DNA of 64,000 nucleotides from BQJU01 sp965229635 (GCA_965229635.1 OZ245894.1:7936001-8000000); one strand, 5' to 3'. Positions 46,514 through 56,582 are shown, counted from the stretch's first letter. Numbers and translations are program-made. Notes: a model not told the origin generated them from the letters alone.

Positions 46514-48514
46514 ATGACCTTTATTCACATGACAAAGACAACTATGCTAAAATACTGGCTTTGCGCCTTTTGCTGCTTTTTCTGGATCATTGGGCTAGCT
46601 CAGCTGCCCTTTGAATGCAACGGGCGAATCTTTCGGGTATTGGAACAACAGGGGGGGTCCACCTTCCAGGAATTCCACCTTGATGAGACAACGAATGTAC
46701 TGCAAATCGAAAACCTCAAATTCTTTGACAACGAAAAAATCAATGGTATTGCCTACCATCCAACACAAAACCTGATCTACGGGGTGCTGTTGGGCGATCC
46801 CTACCGCCTCTGCCGTATTGACGCCAATTATCAGCTGGAGGTGATTCGTGAGTTACCGCTGCCCAAAGACATGCTCTTCGTCTCCGGCGATGTTTCTCCC
46901 GATGAGCGCTACCTGGTGTTGATTGGTTATAATCCGGATGTTTCCACCAATTACCTGGCTTTGATCGACCTGGAAGACGGGAATTTCACCACCACAGTGG
47001 TACCGGCCACCACGACCTCCTCCGAGCATCGCACTGTATATTGCGCCGACATTGCCTTTCACCCTACCACCGGAAAGTTGTACGGGTTTGATCATCTTTC
47101 CGGGCGCATTATTACCATCGATTTAAGCGAACATGAAATTGACAATACGTCCTATCCTGTAACCGATGTGGTCAAAGGCAATGTACCCAGCATCTTTTTC
47201 ACAGCTTTTGGTGAATTGTACGGCGTAGGAGCACCCAATGCCGGCTACGCCACCAATCGAAATTTTTACCATTTTGATGTGGGTAGTGGCGAAGTAACGC
47301 TCCTGGAGCAACTCAACTACGAAGGCAATCAGGATGCCTGTTCCTGTCCGTTTAAGGTTAAATTACTCAACCGGGTTTCCGTGCGTCAGGCTTCGGCCTG
47401 TACGGAATTGTCATTTGAATTCACGCTAATTAACCGTACTGATCGTGTACAAACCGGACTTCGGCTTAGCGATACCTTTCCCAATTCATTGCTGATCAAA
47501 AGTATCGCGCCACTTCCCTTTACCGGAGAGATTATTAGCGGCATTGGCTCCAATATTCTGGATATTCACAACATTGAATTACCCATTGGTGTGCACCAGC
47601 TTCAAATCGTTGTAAAAGTAGGTGAAAACACCCCATATCTTGATGAATTCAACGTGGCCTATCTTGAAGGGTTGGTGTGGAATTCCAACGAAGAACTGAA
47701 AACAATTCCCTCCGATGACCCCGAAACGGCAGTGCCCAATGACCCAACCTACTTTGCCATTCGTCCCTTATCGGTCAATTTTGCTGAAGCAGAAGTCTTT
47801 ATTTGCCCAGACAGTTCCATTTGGCTGCAGCCAAACCTGCCTGGTCAGGTGAATTATCAATGGAGTACTGGTGAGACGGCGCCCACTATTGTTGTGCATG
47901 CACCCGGAATTTACGCTGTAACAGTAGCTTCGCCCTGTGAGCAAGCCGTTGGAGAAGTATTGGTTTCCAGTTCATCGGTAGAAGTAGAATTGGGTCCCGA
48001 CCTGCAGCTGGAACGTGGGCAGCAATGGGAGATTGAGCCACAAATTCAGAGCACCTCGGGCATTCAGTCCTATTTTTGGGCCTCTTCGGGCAATGAGGCA
48101 CTGGAGTGTAGTACCTGCTCTACCCTGGCGGTTACCGCCATTCAAAATGAAGAAATTTCGCTTCAGGTGCTCAACGAGAATGGCTGCCCGGCCAATGATA
48201 TACTCAGCATTCAAGTCAAAGAATTTGGAGTCTATGCCCCAACGGCTTTCAGTCCTAATGGAGATCAAATCAATGACATTTTTTATCTGCAAAGCCGCCA
48301 GGATTATACCATTCAAAACTTCCGGATTTTTGACCGCTGGGGTGGACTGGTTTTCTATTCGCCCAATGGCACGACCAATAGCAGTCGCATTGGCTGGAAT
48401 GGGGAGGCTCAGGGTAAGGCTGTGGCCATCGGTGTTTATGTCTGGATGGCAGAGATCATCAATTTATTGGGCGAAAGCCAATTGATCAGCGGAGAGGTTA
48501 CAGTCGTAAGATAA
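46514..48514 (+). CDS. secreted beta-propeller protein with T9SS type B (CHU_C) sorting domain
   Basis: The 666-residue protein has a signal peptide with the core AFCCFFWIIGLAQ; in-frame starts at 46514, 46529 and 46544 all keep it. A propeller-like domain covers about 30-280 (repeated VVYHPTQNLIYG-like strands, GIAYHPTQNLIYGV). A DUF11-like beta-sandwich follows, with TLINRTDRVQTGLRLSDTFP. The end is the gliding-motility-associated sorting domain: APTAFSPNGDQINDIF and FRIFDRWGGLVFYSPNGT. It is therefore exported by T9SS and anchored at the surface. A TAGTTTTG box at 46412-46419 may be part of its promoter. Confidence 0.88.
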   Translation: MTFIHMTKTTMLKYWLCAFCCFFWIIGLAQLPFECNGRIFRVLEQQGGSTFQEFHLDETTNVLQIENLKFFDNEKINGIAYHPTQNLIYGVLLGDPYRLCRIDANYQLEVIRELPLPKDMLFVSGDVSPDERYLVLIGYNPDVSTNYLALIDLEDGNFTTTVVPATTTSSEHRTVYCADIAFHPTTGKLYGFDHLSGRIITIDLSEHEIDNTSYPVTDVVKGNVPSIFFTAFGELYGVGAPNAGYATNRNFYHFDVGSGEVTLLEQLNYEGNQDACSCPFKVKLLNRVSVRQASACTELSFEFTLINRTDRVQTGLRLSDTFPNSLLIKSIAPLPFTGEIISGIGSNILDIHNIELPIGVHQLQIVVKVGENTPYLDEFNVAYLEGLVWNSNEELKTIPSDDPETAVPNDPTYFAIRPLSVNFAEAEVFICPDSSIWLQPNLPGQVNYQWSTGETAPTIVVHAPGIYAVTVASPCEQAVGEVLVSSSSVEVELGPDLQLERGQQWEIEPQIQSTSGIQSYFWASSGNEALECSTCSTLAVTAIQNEEISLQVLNENGCPANDILSIQVKEFGVYAPTAFSPNGDQINDIFYLQSRQDYTIQNFRIFDRWGGLVFYSPNGTTNSSRIGWNGEAQGKAVAIGVYVWMAEIINLLGESQLISGEVTVVR

Positions 48515-48552
48515 AAAAGCAAAGGTTGCCCCGGAGTGGAACAACCTCTGCG
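48513..48552 (-). terminator. rho-independent terminator of the SusC/SusD operon
   Basis: Reading the minus strand, GCAGAGGTTG and CAACCTTTGC pair around TTCCACTCCGGGG and are followed by six T. It lies about 100 bp past the susD stop and overlaps the tail of the convergent gene. Confidence 0.7.
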
Positions 48553-48648
48553 TGAAAGTGCTTGAAATACTCAAATCCAAGTGTCGTCATTTTTAAGCGT
48601 TGTGTTGTTGGGATGATTTCTGTCATCAACTACCCCAACATAACAACG

Positions 48649-50112
48649 CTACTTTTCCCACCACACCTTCGTGGTGATCTCGTCAGGTCCCTGACGCTGA
48701 ATTGCCTCCTCACGGTTGGCCCCATTCAGTGCCTCTTCCTTCGAAGGATATTCAAAGCGGCTGGGATAGGTGCTGTAAAAAGCATCCGGACCCGGCGCAA
48801 TGGTATTTGGGAAACCGGTACGGCGGTACTCGATAAATCCCTGGTAGTCGGTATAAAACAACGCGATGTACTTCTGATTCAGGATGGTTTCCAACTCATC
48901 GTTGTAGGCTACACCAGTGCGTGCAAGGTAGTCCGCAGGCATTTCGACGTTCCAGTACTCAAAGTTGGCGCTAACACCCTCTTCGTAGTGCATTTGGGCA
49001 TCGCTGCTGATCCATCCTCTTTGTGCAGCTTCCGCCAAAATAAAGGCCACCTCGGAATAAATCATCAGGCGACCTTCATTGGCATTTGGCTGAAAGAAGA
49101 AATAATCGATGTTAAATTTCGACAAGAAGGCATCACCTCCCTTGTATTCGTAGGCCGGGCCGTCAACGATACCATTTTGCATACCGTCGATCATTGGCGT
49201 GCCGTTCTCTACTGAGTTGGCGGTAGGGTCCGCAAAAAATTCTAGCCGTGGGTCCTCAAAGCTTTCCAACAGTTCCACCAAGGTCTCAGAAATCCGATAT
49301 TCATTGTAGGAACCTACACGGTAGACTGATTCTTCCGTAATCGGATGAGCGTTAGGATTAGCATTCAGATACACCAAGGTAGCATTGTCCTCATTGGATT
49401 CAAAAACCGGGTAAGTAGCTGGATTGCCGAAGATTTCAGCAATAGCTGCCTTGGTTTTATCAGGCTGTACCTCGCTCAAACGCATTGCTACACGCAGACG
49501 CAGAGAGTTGGCAAATTTGCGCCATTTCGCCAGGTCGCCATCGTACAAGATATCCCCCTTGATGGCAGGTAGGTTGCTGCCACTCAACAGGTCATTGGCC
49601 TTCTTCAAATCTTCGAGCAAGCCGTTGTAAATCGCTTCCTGAGTGTCATAAGCCGGAGCGTAAACCGGCTCTTCTCCCTTTGCCAGCGAGGCCTGAGAAT
49701 AAGGCACCTCACCCCACATATCGGTCAGGATCTGGAACATCCATGATTGCATAATAATGGATACCGCCTCGTAGCTGGAATTGTCACCATTGATGGCAAT
49801 TTCTTCCAGTACTTTGGCATCGCGGATGGCCAGATAGTAGGTCTCCCACGTACCAGCCTGATCGCCCCAGTCGAACAAGTCAAAAGAGGTAAATACGATC
49901 CGGGCACCGTATTGAGCCATCAGGTTGCCCTCACTCCAGGCATCGCCCACCGAGCGACTGATGGTATTGCGCTGGATATTGGTTAACAACAACTCCGGAT
50001 TATTGTCGATCGACAGTGCTACATCCGGGTTGTCATTGCTGACATTAAAGTTATCGCAAGCCATGAAGCCGGTAAAGCACAGCAGGCAAACGAATTTTAT
50101 AATATTATTCAT
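48649..50112 (-). CDS. SusD/RagB family outer-membrane lipoprotein (SusD-like 2)
   Basis: The 487-residue protein has a lipobox (GFMAC at about 15-19), so it is lipidated at Cys19. It is a helical TPR-like SusD fold with NNPELLLTNIQRNTI near the start and a long helical C-terminus. It belongs to the SusD-like 2 branch (PF12771 type). SusD proteins lie on the SusC barrel and capture the substrate. The susC gene precedes it by 26 bp. The substrate is unknown; there is no glycan enzyme gene beside it. Confidence 0.9.
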   Translation of the reverse strand: MNNIIKFVCLLCFTGFMACDNFNVSNDNPDVALSIDNNPELLLTNIQRNTISRSVGDAWSEGNLMAQYGARIVFTSFDLFDWGDQAGTWETYYLAIRDAKVLEEIAINGDNSSYEAVSIIMQSWMFQILTDMWGEVPYSQASLAKGEEPVYAPAYDTQEAIYNGLLEDLKKANDLLSGSNLPAIKGDILYDGDLAKWRKFANSLRLRVAMRLSEVQPDKTKAAIAEIFGNPATYPVFESNEDNATLVYLNANPNAHPITEESVYRVGSYNEYRISETLVELLESFEDPRLEFFADPTANSVENGTPMIDGMQNGIVDGPAYEYKGGDAFLSKFNIDYFFFQPNANEGRLMIYSEVAFILAEAAQRGWISSDAQMHYEEGVSANFEYWNVEMPADYLARTGVAYNDELETILNQKYIALFYTDYQGFIEYRRTGFPNTIAPGPDAFYSTYPSRFEYPSKEEALNGANREEAIQRQGPDEITTKVWWEK

Positions 50113-50138
50113 GATGTTTAAATTGTAGTATTTTAGAA

Positions 50139-53100
50139 TTAAAAGCCAATATTCAACGAGAAGCCCATGCTGCGTGCGCTTGGTACGGTGGCATTCTCAA
50201 CACCGGGAATATAGCGGCTTCCGCCAAATGAAAGCAATTCAGGATCACCGTGGTTGAAGTCCTTCGCCCATAACAACAGGTTGCTGCCGATCAGGGAAAT
50301 CTTCAGGCTTTGAATTGGTGTATTACCCAGCAAGCTTTTTGGCAGTGAATAACTCAGTGTAACTTCACGTAACTTAATGAAAGAAGCATCATACATACCT
50401 TCCGTTTCATTGTCACGACGGTAGCGGTTGTTGTGATAAGCGTTGGCCGGAACCACTACGTCATTTTCGGTATAGCCAACTACGTTGCCCTCAGCATCCA
50501 AAACCTCCCTTACACCGGCACCGATTACGCCGTCGTTCTTGGTTACGCCGGTAGATTCTTCAACATAAGTTAAGCCAGAATCGGTAATGCCCGGGTGAGC
50601 ACCGCCAAATTCGGGATCTCTACCCCAAAGGGTTTCTACTACGTTTCCGGAAGTAGCGGCAATCAGACGAGTTCTCGACAACAGTTGTCCTCCCTGACGA
50701 GTATCAAACAGGAAGCTAAAGGCGAAGCCTTTGTAGGAAATTTCATTCAACCAACCCAGGGTGAAATCAGGGTTGTAATTACCCAGCTTACGCAATGTGT
50801 TGTCTTGTTGTACCAGGCCGTTTCTAAAAATAACCTGCCCAAAATAAGGACTGTTTGGATCTTCTACAGTACGCAGGCCGGTTCCCCACATATCACCGAG
50901 TGAGCCTCCTTCTTCAGCTACGAGGGTAATGCCGTTACCACCGTAGATATACTGGTCAACACCATCGGGCAATTCGAGTACTTTGTTGCGGTTCAAACCG
51001 AAGTTGAACATGGTATTCCAGTTGAAGCCGTTGCTGGTTTTCACCGGATTCAGATTCAGGAGTAACTCCACACCCTGGTTCTGGATCTTACCGGCGTTGA
51101 TCACGCGGGAAGTTTTACCGGAAGAGTGCGGCAAGTCAATGGCCAGAATCTGGTTGGTGGAAACCGTATTATAGTAGGTTGCATCCAGGCCAATACGACC
51201 GTTAAGGAAGCGTACATCAGCACCTACTTCGTAGGAAGTCTGAATTTCAGGTTTCAAATCGAAGTTAGGCAAAGTATTCGATGGTGTCGCTGTAGCATTA
51301 TTACCCCAGGGTGTGCCTCCGAAGAAAAACGGGTCGCTCAGGCGGTAAGGATCGGTATCGGAACCTACTTGCGCCCAGCCCAAACGAAGCTTGGCAAAAG
51401 ACAGTACACTGCTCGAAGGAATATCAAACATCTCGGTAAGTACTGCACTTACAGAAGCGGATGGGTAGAAGTAGGAATTGTTGGCTTCCGGCAAGGTAGA
51501 AGACCAGTCGTTACGTGCGGTCAAATCCAGGTAGATCATACTCTTGTAGCCCAATTGCGCGAAAGCGTACAAAGAGTTGATCTGTTGCTCCGGACGGCTG
51601 ATCGACTGTACCAATGGGCCATCGGCATTGGTGAAAGAGTATACACCCGGAATCAACAGTTTATTGGCACTTACAGAATGGAAGTGATTCTTGCGCTGCA
51701 TCTGGTTACCACCGGCATTCACGCTCAGGTACCAGTCGTTGGTCAGCTGCTTATTATAGCTCAACAGGAAGTCGATGTTGGTTTCGCGGAAGTTGATCTT
51801 ATCCTCGCGGTATTGTCCGTTAGGGAAACGCTGCGTAGAGTAAGCGCGCTTGATGAAGCGATACTCAGAAAACAAATCCGTACCTCCACGTACCATCATG
51901 CTCAAATCATCGGTGAAGCTGTACGTTGCCGATACATTACCAATCAAACGGTCTTTCGACAGTGAGTTGGTATTTTCAAACATGGTGAAGTACGGGTTAT
52001 CGTGGTAATTGTAGTTGTAGTTGTACTGCTGGAATCCTTCCAGGCCGCGCTGCCAGTAATCTCTCAGGCTACCAACGCCTACATTTTGTCCCCACCAAAT
52101 GAATAGGTACATCACAGATTCGGTACCATAGCCATTCACCGGGCGATTGTCGGATTCTGAGCGGATGTAGTTGGCTTTCGCCGAAACTTTCAGGCGTTCA
52201 GACAGGTTGTAATCTGCGGAAAAAGCCAATGTGTTTCTGCCAAGGTCAGTGTTGGGCAACATGCCTTTGTTGTCAAAATTGGTGTAGGAAACGCGGAAGT
52301 TACCTTTGTCATTGCTGCCAAAAAAGGAGAAGTTGTTGATCAGGGTGTGACCTGTTTCCAGGAATCCCTCCACCGGATCACCCGGATCAACAAAAGGAGT
52401 AGCCTGGATAGCTCCTCTGCGGCTTAGATCCACGCCGCTTGGTCCCAATACAAAGTTCAGGCCGTGCACATCAGCTCCGCGCAGGCCATTGGCTGTTGGA
52501 GAATCGTGCTGTGGCAACAAGCGACCATCCAGACGTGGTCCCCAGGACTCATCCACACCGTCGAAGGTACCGCTACCATAACCATCTACGAAAGCAAAGT
52601 CAAAGTTCTTACCCTGACCGTACTCACGCTGATATTCAGGACCGGCCAGCATGGTTTCGAAAGTGGTTTTGGAACTCACCTCTACGCCGATGCCTTTGCG
52701 TCCTTTACCGGATTTAGTGGTAATAATAATGGCACCGTTGGCGGCACGTGAACCATAAAGAGCGGTGGCATTGGCCCCTTTCAGTACGGAGATGGATGCC
52801 ACGTCATCAGGGTTGATTTCCGCAGCGCCGTTGCCGTAGTCCAGGTGCATGTTGCTGGCTACGCCATTGGTGCTGGTACGGGTATCGGTGTCATTATTGA
52901 TGGGAATACCATCCACGATGAACAACGGCTGGTTGTTGCTACTCAGCGATGACATACCACGGATGACCACACTGGCAGAACCGGCCGTCTGGCCATTGGT
53001 TACGACCTGCACCCCGGCAGCACGACCAGAAAGGCCGCTGACGAAGTTAGCGCCGTTGGCGGCACTGATGTCTTCACCACTAACTTCCTGGATGGCGTAT

Positions 53101-53483
53101 CCCAGAGATTTCTCGTCACGGGTAATGTTTAGTGCGGTGACTACCGCTTCGGAAAGGGTTACCCCTTCTTCCAGGGTAACATCGATTTGTGTGCGACCTT
53201 CTACGGCTACTTCCAGGTCAGAAAACCCGATGTAGGTAAAGATCAAGGTCGCATTTTCATCTTTCAGGTTCAAGGTGTAGTTGCCTTCAAAATCGGTAAT
53301 GGTGCCGTTTGGCGTACCCTTTTCGGTAACATTCACGCCGATGAGTGGTTCTCCGTCGGCGGCGTTGGTGACGATGCCTTTGATCGTCGTTTGTGCTAGC
53401 AGTGGCGATGTAGTGAATGAACTTAGGGTCAAACACAAGCACACCAGGCATAGCATGCCTCTTACTTGTTGTGCAAGATTCAT
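50139..53483 (-). CDS. SusC/RagA family TonB-linked outer-membrane protein
   Basis: The 1114-residue protein has a signal peptide and then a carboxypeptidase-regulatory-like domain (GIVTNAADGEPLIGVNV). The TonB box region is LSEAVVTALN. The plug contains SGRAAGVQVVTNG, VIRGMSSLSSNNQPLFIVDG and the SusC signature LKGANATALYGSRAANGAI, and a 22-strand barrel follows. It imports its ligand with TonB energy, with the SusD protein as lid. It is the first gene of the two-gene operon. The region from 53484 to 53701 holds no clear promoter on the minus strand; TAAACTTG is one base off the -7 pattern. Confidence 0.94.
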   Translation of the reverse strand: MNLAQQVRGMLCLVCLCLTLSSFTTSPLLAQTTIKGIVTNAADGEPLIGVNVTEKGTPNGTITDFEGNYTLNLKDENATLIFTYIGFSDLEVAVEGRTQIDVTLEEGVTLSEAVVTALNITRDEKSLGYAIQEVSGEDISAANGANFVSGLSGRAAGVQVVTNGQTAGSASVVIRGMSSLSSNNQPLFIVDGIPINNDTDTRTSTNGVASNMHLDYGNGAAEINPDDVASISVLKGANATALYGSRAANGAIIITTKSGKGRKGIGVEVSSKTTFETMLAGPEYQREYGQGKNFDFAFVDGYGSGTFDGVDESWGPRLDGRLLPQHDSPTANGLRGADVHGLNFVLGPSGVDLSRRGAIQATPFVDPGDPVEGFLETGHTLINNFSFFGSNDKGNFRVSYTNFDNKGMLPNTDLGRNTLAFSADYNLSERLKVSAKANYIRSESDNRPVNGYGTESVMYLFIWWGQNVGVGSLRDYWQRGLEGFQQYNYNYNYHDNPYFTMFENTNSLSKDRLIGNVSATYSFTDDLSMMVRGGTDLFSEYRFIKRAYSTQRFPNGQYREDKINFRETNIDFLLSYNKQLTNDWYLSVNAGGNQMQRKNHFHSVSANKLLIPGVYSFTNADGPLVQSISRPEQQINSLYAFAQLGYKSMIYLDLTARNDWSSTLPEANNSYFYPSASVSAVLTEMFDIPSSSVLSFAKLRLGWAQVGSDTDPYRLSDPFFFGGTPWGNNATATPSNTLPNFDLKPEIQTSYEVGADVRFLNGRIGLDATYYNTVSTNQILAIDLPHSSGKTSRVINAGKIQNQGVELLLNLNPVKTSNGFNWNTMFNFGLNRNKVLELPDGVDQYIYGGNGITLVAEEGGSLGDMWGTGLRTVEDPNSPYFGQVIFRNGLVQQDNTLRKLGNYNPDFTLGWLNEISYKGFAFSFLFDTRQGGQLLSRTRLIAATSGNVVETLWGRDPEFGGAHPGITDSGLTYVEESTGVTKNDGVIGAGVREVLDAEGNVVGYTENDVVVPANAYHNNRYRRDNETEGMYDASFIKLREVTLSYSLPKSLLGNTPIQSLKISLIGSNLLLWAKDFNHGDPELLSFGGSRYIPGVENATVPSARSMGFSLNIGF

Positions 53484-53649
53484 TGTGAGTGTGATGTTTA
53501 ATTAAATAATCTACTTTTCCTTTGCTCTTAGGTTCGTTGGCCAGGATTTGCCGCAAAATTGGGAAATGAATGTCCCCTACAGGTAAAGCCAAGTTTAAAT
53601 CATCATTAATTTCACTATATCCTCAAATTGATGCCGTTCATCCATTCTA

Positions 53650-53681
53650 TTTGACTTACAGCACATAAAGCTCAACCTTTG
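53650..53681 (+). promoter_or_regulatory. possible promoter for the MacB-type permease gene
   Basis: TTG (53651-53653), 20 bp and AACCTTTG (53674-53681) match the Bacteroidetes pattern with one mismatch (A for T in the first base of TAnnTTTG). The start codon is 20 bp further. Confidence 0.4.
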
Positions 53682-53701
53682 TCAAAAACACCTTCGGGGC
53701 C

Positions 53702-54928
53702 ATGTTTAGAACCATCATTGTATCCATTCGTCAGGCGCTGGATAATGTCAGAGCCAACTTTTTTCACACCTTCCTATCCATTCTCGGTATCGTTATCGGG
53801 GTGGGTGCGCTGGTCACCATTCTTTCCCTGATTGACGGCATGGAAAAATACGCCCACGATCAGATTTCCAGTACCACCAGCCTGGAAGCCGTAATGGTCA
53901 GCGCAAAGACCGGAGATCGGGTTAATGGCGTGCTGGTCCGCAAGGATTCAGTGGTCAACTTAACCTATGATCACTTTCTGCAACTTAAAGAAAAGGCCGG
54001 GCCGGAAACCGGTGCCTACGCCACAATTGACCTCAATCGGGTCGTCTCTATTCCCGGTGACACGGTGGAAGTGGGTACTTATGTGGTAGCGGGTGCGGTG
54101 CCGTTGAGCACACATGAGCTAAAAATTGCCAGTGGCAGAGAACTAACGGAAGCCGATGTTACCAATGCTGCTCCGGTGATCATCATCAATGAAACACTAG
54201 CCAAACACCTGAACAGACCAACGGACGCCCTGCTTGGCCAATCCTTAACACTGGATAGCCTGCAACTGGAGATTGTGGGGGTCATTAAAAACAGGGAAGA
54301 AAAAGACCCGCCACGGGCCGCTATCCCCATCACGGTATTGGAGGCCCCTTATTTTCAAAATAATCAATTGCAATTGCTCTTCCGGGCCGCCAATGTAGAA
54401 CAGGTCAACCCGTTGCGCGATACGTTGAAGGCCGCATTGAGCATGTACTTCCCGGAGCGCATGGACGACCTCAACTTTATAATCAGTGAAAGTCGGGTGA
54501 ATCAGGTAGAAAGAGGCTTTTTACTGTTTCGCCTGATCATGGGCATGATCGTGGGCATTAGCGTGATTGTTGGAGGCATTGGCGTGATGAATGTATTGCT
54601 CATTTCGGTCACAGAGCGCACCAAGGAAATTGGCCTACGCAAAGCAATGGGAGCAAAGCGACGGGATATCATTTTGCAATTTTTGGCCGAGTCAGTGACA
54701 GTCTCTGCGCTCGGTAGTTTGATGGGGCTGATTTTGGGTATTGCGGTTAGTCTACTGGCCGTGCCCATAGTGAAAATGATTGTCGACATTCCCTTTTCTG
54801 CTGCTTTTACCTTGGGTACCATGATGGTGGTGGCTACGGTGGCCATCTTCATTGGTATTGTCTTTGGCACTTATCCTGCGTTGCGGGCGGCGAGACTTGA
54901 TCCGGTAGAGGCGATTCGGCGAGAATAA
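53702..54928 (+). CDS. ABC transporter permease, MacB type
   Basis: The 408-residue protein begins with SIRQALDNVRANFFHTFLSI then the first helix LGIVIGVGALVTI, a MacB_PCD periplasmic domain (about 45-250) and the FtsX bundle. The bundle has GGIGVMNVLLISVTERTKEI then GLRKAMGAKRRDI, and the end is RLDPVEAIRRE. It is the single-permease MacB form that works as a homodimer with a MacB-type ATPase, which is not in this window. A membrane protein gene follows after 54 bp. Confidence 0.9.
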   Translation: MFRTIIVSIRQALDNVRANFFHTFLSILGIVIGVGALVTILSLIDGMEKYAHDQISSTTSLEAVMVSAKTGDRVNGVLVRKDSVVNLTYDHFLQLKEKAGPETGAYATIDLNRVVSIPGDTVEVGTYVVAGAVPLSTHELKIASGRELTEADVTNAAPVIIINETLAKHLNRPTDALLGQSLTLDSLQLEIVGVIKNREEKDPPRAAIPITVLEAPYFQNNQLQLLFRAANVEQVNPLRDTLKAALSMYFPERMDDLNFIISESRVNQVERGFLLFRLIMGMIVGISVIVGGIGVMNVLLISVTERTKEIGLRKAMGAKRRDIILQFLAESVTVSALGSLMGLILGIAVSLLAVPIVKMIVDIPFSAAFTLGTMMVVATVAIFIGIVFGTYPALRAARLDPVEAIRRE

Positions 54929-54982
54929 TACAAATTCTTTGCGTAAATTGTAACTAAATCACAGTAATCAATTGCGCGCAGA

Positions 54983-55834
54983 ATGAGAAAAGCTTACCTT
55001 TTTAATTACGTCTTTCTTTTGGGAGTTGTGGTATTGTTTTTCAACGACCACTTCCTGAAGTGGCAGTACCACAATTGGTGGACCGGCAAGCTCTCTGATT
55101 TTGTCGGATTGCTGATTTTTCCGCTATTCCTGGCCTTCCTTTTTCCCAAATTCGCCCGCTGGAGCGCACTGGCTACTGGTTTGTTTTTTATCTTTTGGAA
55201 ATTGCCGATTTCAGACTCTTTTATTGAGTTTTACAATCAGTTTGCCTTGATCCCCATCACCCGCACTATTGACTATTCCGACCTGCTGGCCTTGAGTATT
55301 TTGCCCGTAGCTCATTTTACGGTACGTAACATTGGCGGAAGCCAACTGAGCTTTCCTCAGCTAAAGCTAAATGCGCCCTGGATCCTTATTCCGGCCAGCC
55401 TGGTTTTTATGGCCACTTCTCCCCCTCCAAGCTTTTATTATTCCTATGCTACCGGAGATTTGCGTTGTTACAACTGCACCACAAAAATCAATAGGAATAG
55501 CCTAGACATCCTGCACAAACTACAGGAAATGGGCCACAATCCCTACGTTGACACACTACTGATCAACCATCCCGACTGGCACCCGCGCTACGGAGTGGAT
55601 ACCATGCAATCTGACCGACGGGGCTACTTCCGCATTGATCAGCTGGTCATCGAAGAGGACACCCTGACCGACTTTCAGTTTTACCTCTTACCGATGGGGA
55701 ATAAAAAGACCAAGGTCTACCTCAACGGCATGAATATAAGCGAGGAAATCGAGGATTCTATGATGGAAAAGAAGTTGAGAAAGCATTACCGGAAGTTGTT
55801 GAAGAGATATTTGGAGCAGCAATTAGAACAATAA
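54983..55834 (+). CDS. membrane protein, uncharacterised
   Basis: The 283-residue protein has four hydrophobic segments in the first half: about 7-23, 40-65, 70-85 and 135-150. A soluble C-terminal half has conserved-looking Cys in GDLRCYNCTTK. The N-terminus LFNYVFLLGVVVLFFNDHF is followed by WWTGKLSDFVGLLIFPLF, a signature I have seen in unnamed Bacteroidota membrane proteins. No domain was recognised. It may be in one operon with the MacB-type permease. Confidence 0.6.
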   Translation: MRKAYLFNYVFLLGVVVLFFNDHFLKWQYHNWWTGKLSDFVGLLIFPLFLAFLFPKFARWSALATGLFFIFWKLPISDSFIEFYNQFALIPITRTIDYSDLLALSILPVAHFTVRNIGGSQLSFPQLKLNAPWILIPASLVFMATSPPPSFYYSYATGDLRCYNCTTKINRNSLDILHKLQEMGHNPYVDTLLINHPDWHPRYGVDTMQSDRRGYFRIDQLVIEEDTLTDFQFYLLPMGNKKTKVYLNGMNISEEIEDSMMEKKLRKHYRKLLKRYLEQQLEQ

Positions 55835-55978
55835 ATAGAATGAGTTTTAGCTTCAGCAGAATTCCCAGAATTAAAGAATTACCAGAATTTATTAGGTGAT
55901 AGGATTTTGGCTTTAGTTTGCAGGAGGCAGGATAAACTTAATACACTTTCCTAAACCTCATAAACAAAAAACTCGCTC
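55835..55978 (+). other. AT-rich gap before the repeat module
   Basis: It contains one more copy of the GCAGAATTCCCAGAATT motif (55855-55897) found in the repeat modules downstream. No gene is seen. Confidence 0.5.
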
Positions 55979-56229
55979 GGGAGATGTTTGCAACATCGAC
56001 CACCCTAAACCGTATACCCCGCCTCAACAGTCTAAACCTCATAAACCCATAAACCTGATAAACTTAAATTAGAGTTCCCTCTAATTTAAGCATTTGCAGA
56101 ATGATCAACTGTTCCTTCTCTAAACTCCTACACTCTCCCCTCTAAACTTAAGCAGAATTCCCAGAATTTCAGCATTTGCAGGATGATTAGCGCCATGCTT
56201 CCTAAACCGCCTACCCCGCCTCAACAGCC
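55979..56229. repeat. intergenic repeat module A, left part (interrupted by the IS)
   Basis: It begins GGGAGATGTTTGCAACATC (a small hairpin, GATGTT/AACATC). It holds runs of CTCATAAACC-type words, a 12 bp palindrome (56063-56090), AAGCATTTGCAGAATGATCA, TTCTCTAAACTC and AGCAGAATTCCCAGAATTT, and ends in AACCGCCT...CCTCAACAGCC. The same words come in the same order at 59384-59690. Its right end resumes after the insertion sequence at about 57710. Confidence 0.7.
56063..56090. repeat. 12 bp perfect inverted repeat in module A
   Basis: CTTAAATTAGAG and CTCTAATTTAAG around TTCC, perfect over 12 bp. Module B lacks it at the matching place. Confidence 0.6.
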
Positions 56230-56348
56230 TTCTATGTTGAAAAACAACACTTCCGACCACTTTTTTTAGTCTAGGCACAAATTTTTTTTATCACTCCCAG
56301 AGACTTTTCTTTGAGTGTAATCTAATGATTCATTTTTTCCTTTTTTCG

Positions 56349-56381
56349 AAAGCCCCCCCCTTTTTCATAAAGGGGCTTTTG
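56349..56381. repeat. C/G-rich hairpin in the IS non-coding part
   Basis: AAAGCCCC and GGGGCTTT pair around a loop with C8 and T5 runs. It lies in the 3' non-coding part of the IS, after the end of the candidate guide RNA in the minus-strand reading direction, and may end that transcript. Confidence 0.4.
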
Positions 56382-56478
56382 AAAAAAAGACCAAGCGTAA
56401 TACTCGCAATTCCTTACTCCCTTGCCTAAAGTCTTCTATCAGCGGTCTAATGCCGCAAAGTTTTATTATAGCTAAAGG

Positions 56479-56543
56479 TGGGGGACGCAATCTAAACAAA
56501 ACGGTCTTAGAGCCGTAGGCGGTTGATAGCGTTGAATCCCCCA
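56479..56543 (-). ncRNA. candidate IS1111-type guide (bridge/seek) RNA core
   Basis: In the 3' non-coding part of the IS a multi-part stem is visible: TGGGGGA (56479-56485) with TCCCCCA (56537-56543), then CGC.ATC with GAT.GCG inside it, and an ACGG-CT/AG-CCGT hairpin at the top. In IS110-family elements such a structured RNA is read from the non-coding end and selects target and donor DNA; in IS1111 members it lies downstream of the transposase, as here. Its exact ends and guide loops are not determined. Confidence 0.5.
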
Positions 56544-56559
56544 TTTTTTAAGTCTTGGG

Positions 56560-56582
56560 TAATAAGGCTTTTTGCCTGATTA
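56560..56582. repeat. stem-loop directly after the transposase stop
   Basis: TAATAAGGC and GCCTGATTA form a 9 bp stem with one mismatch around TTTTT, just downstream of the transposase stop. It may separate the coding part from the RNA gene. Confidence 0.45.

Noticed and set aside
51126..51965. 279-codon plus-strand frame opposite susC
   Set aside because: It lies within a clear SusC barrel gene on the other strand.
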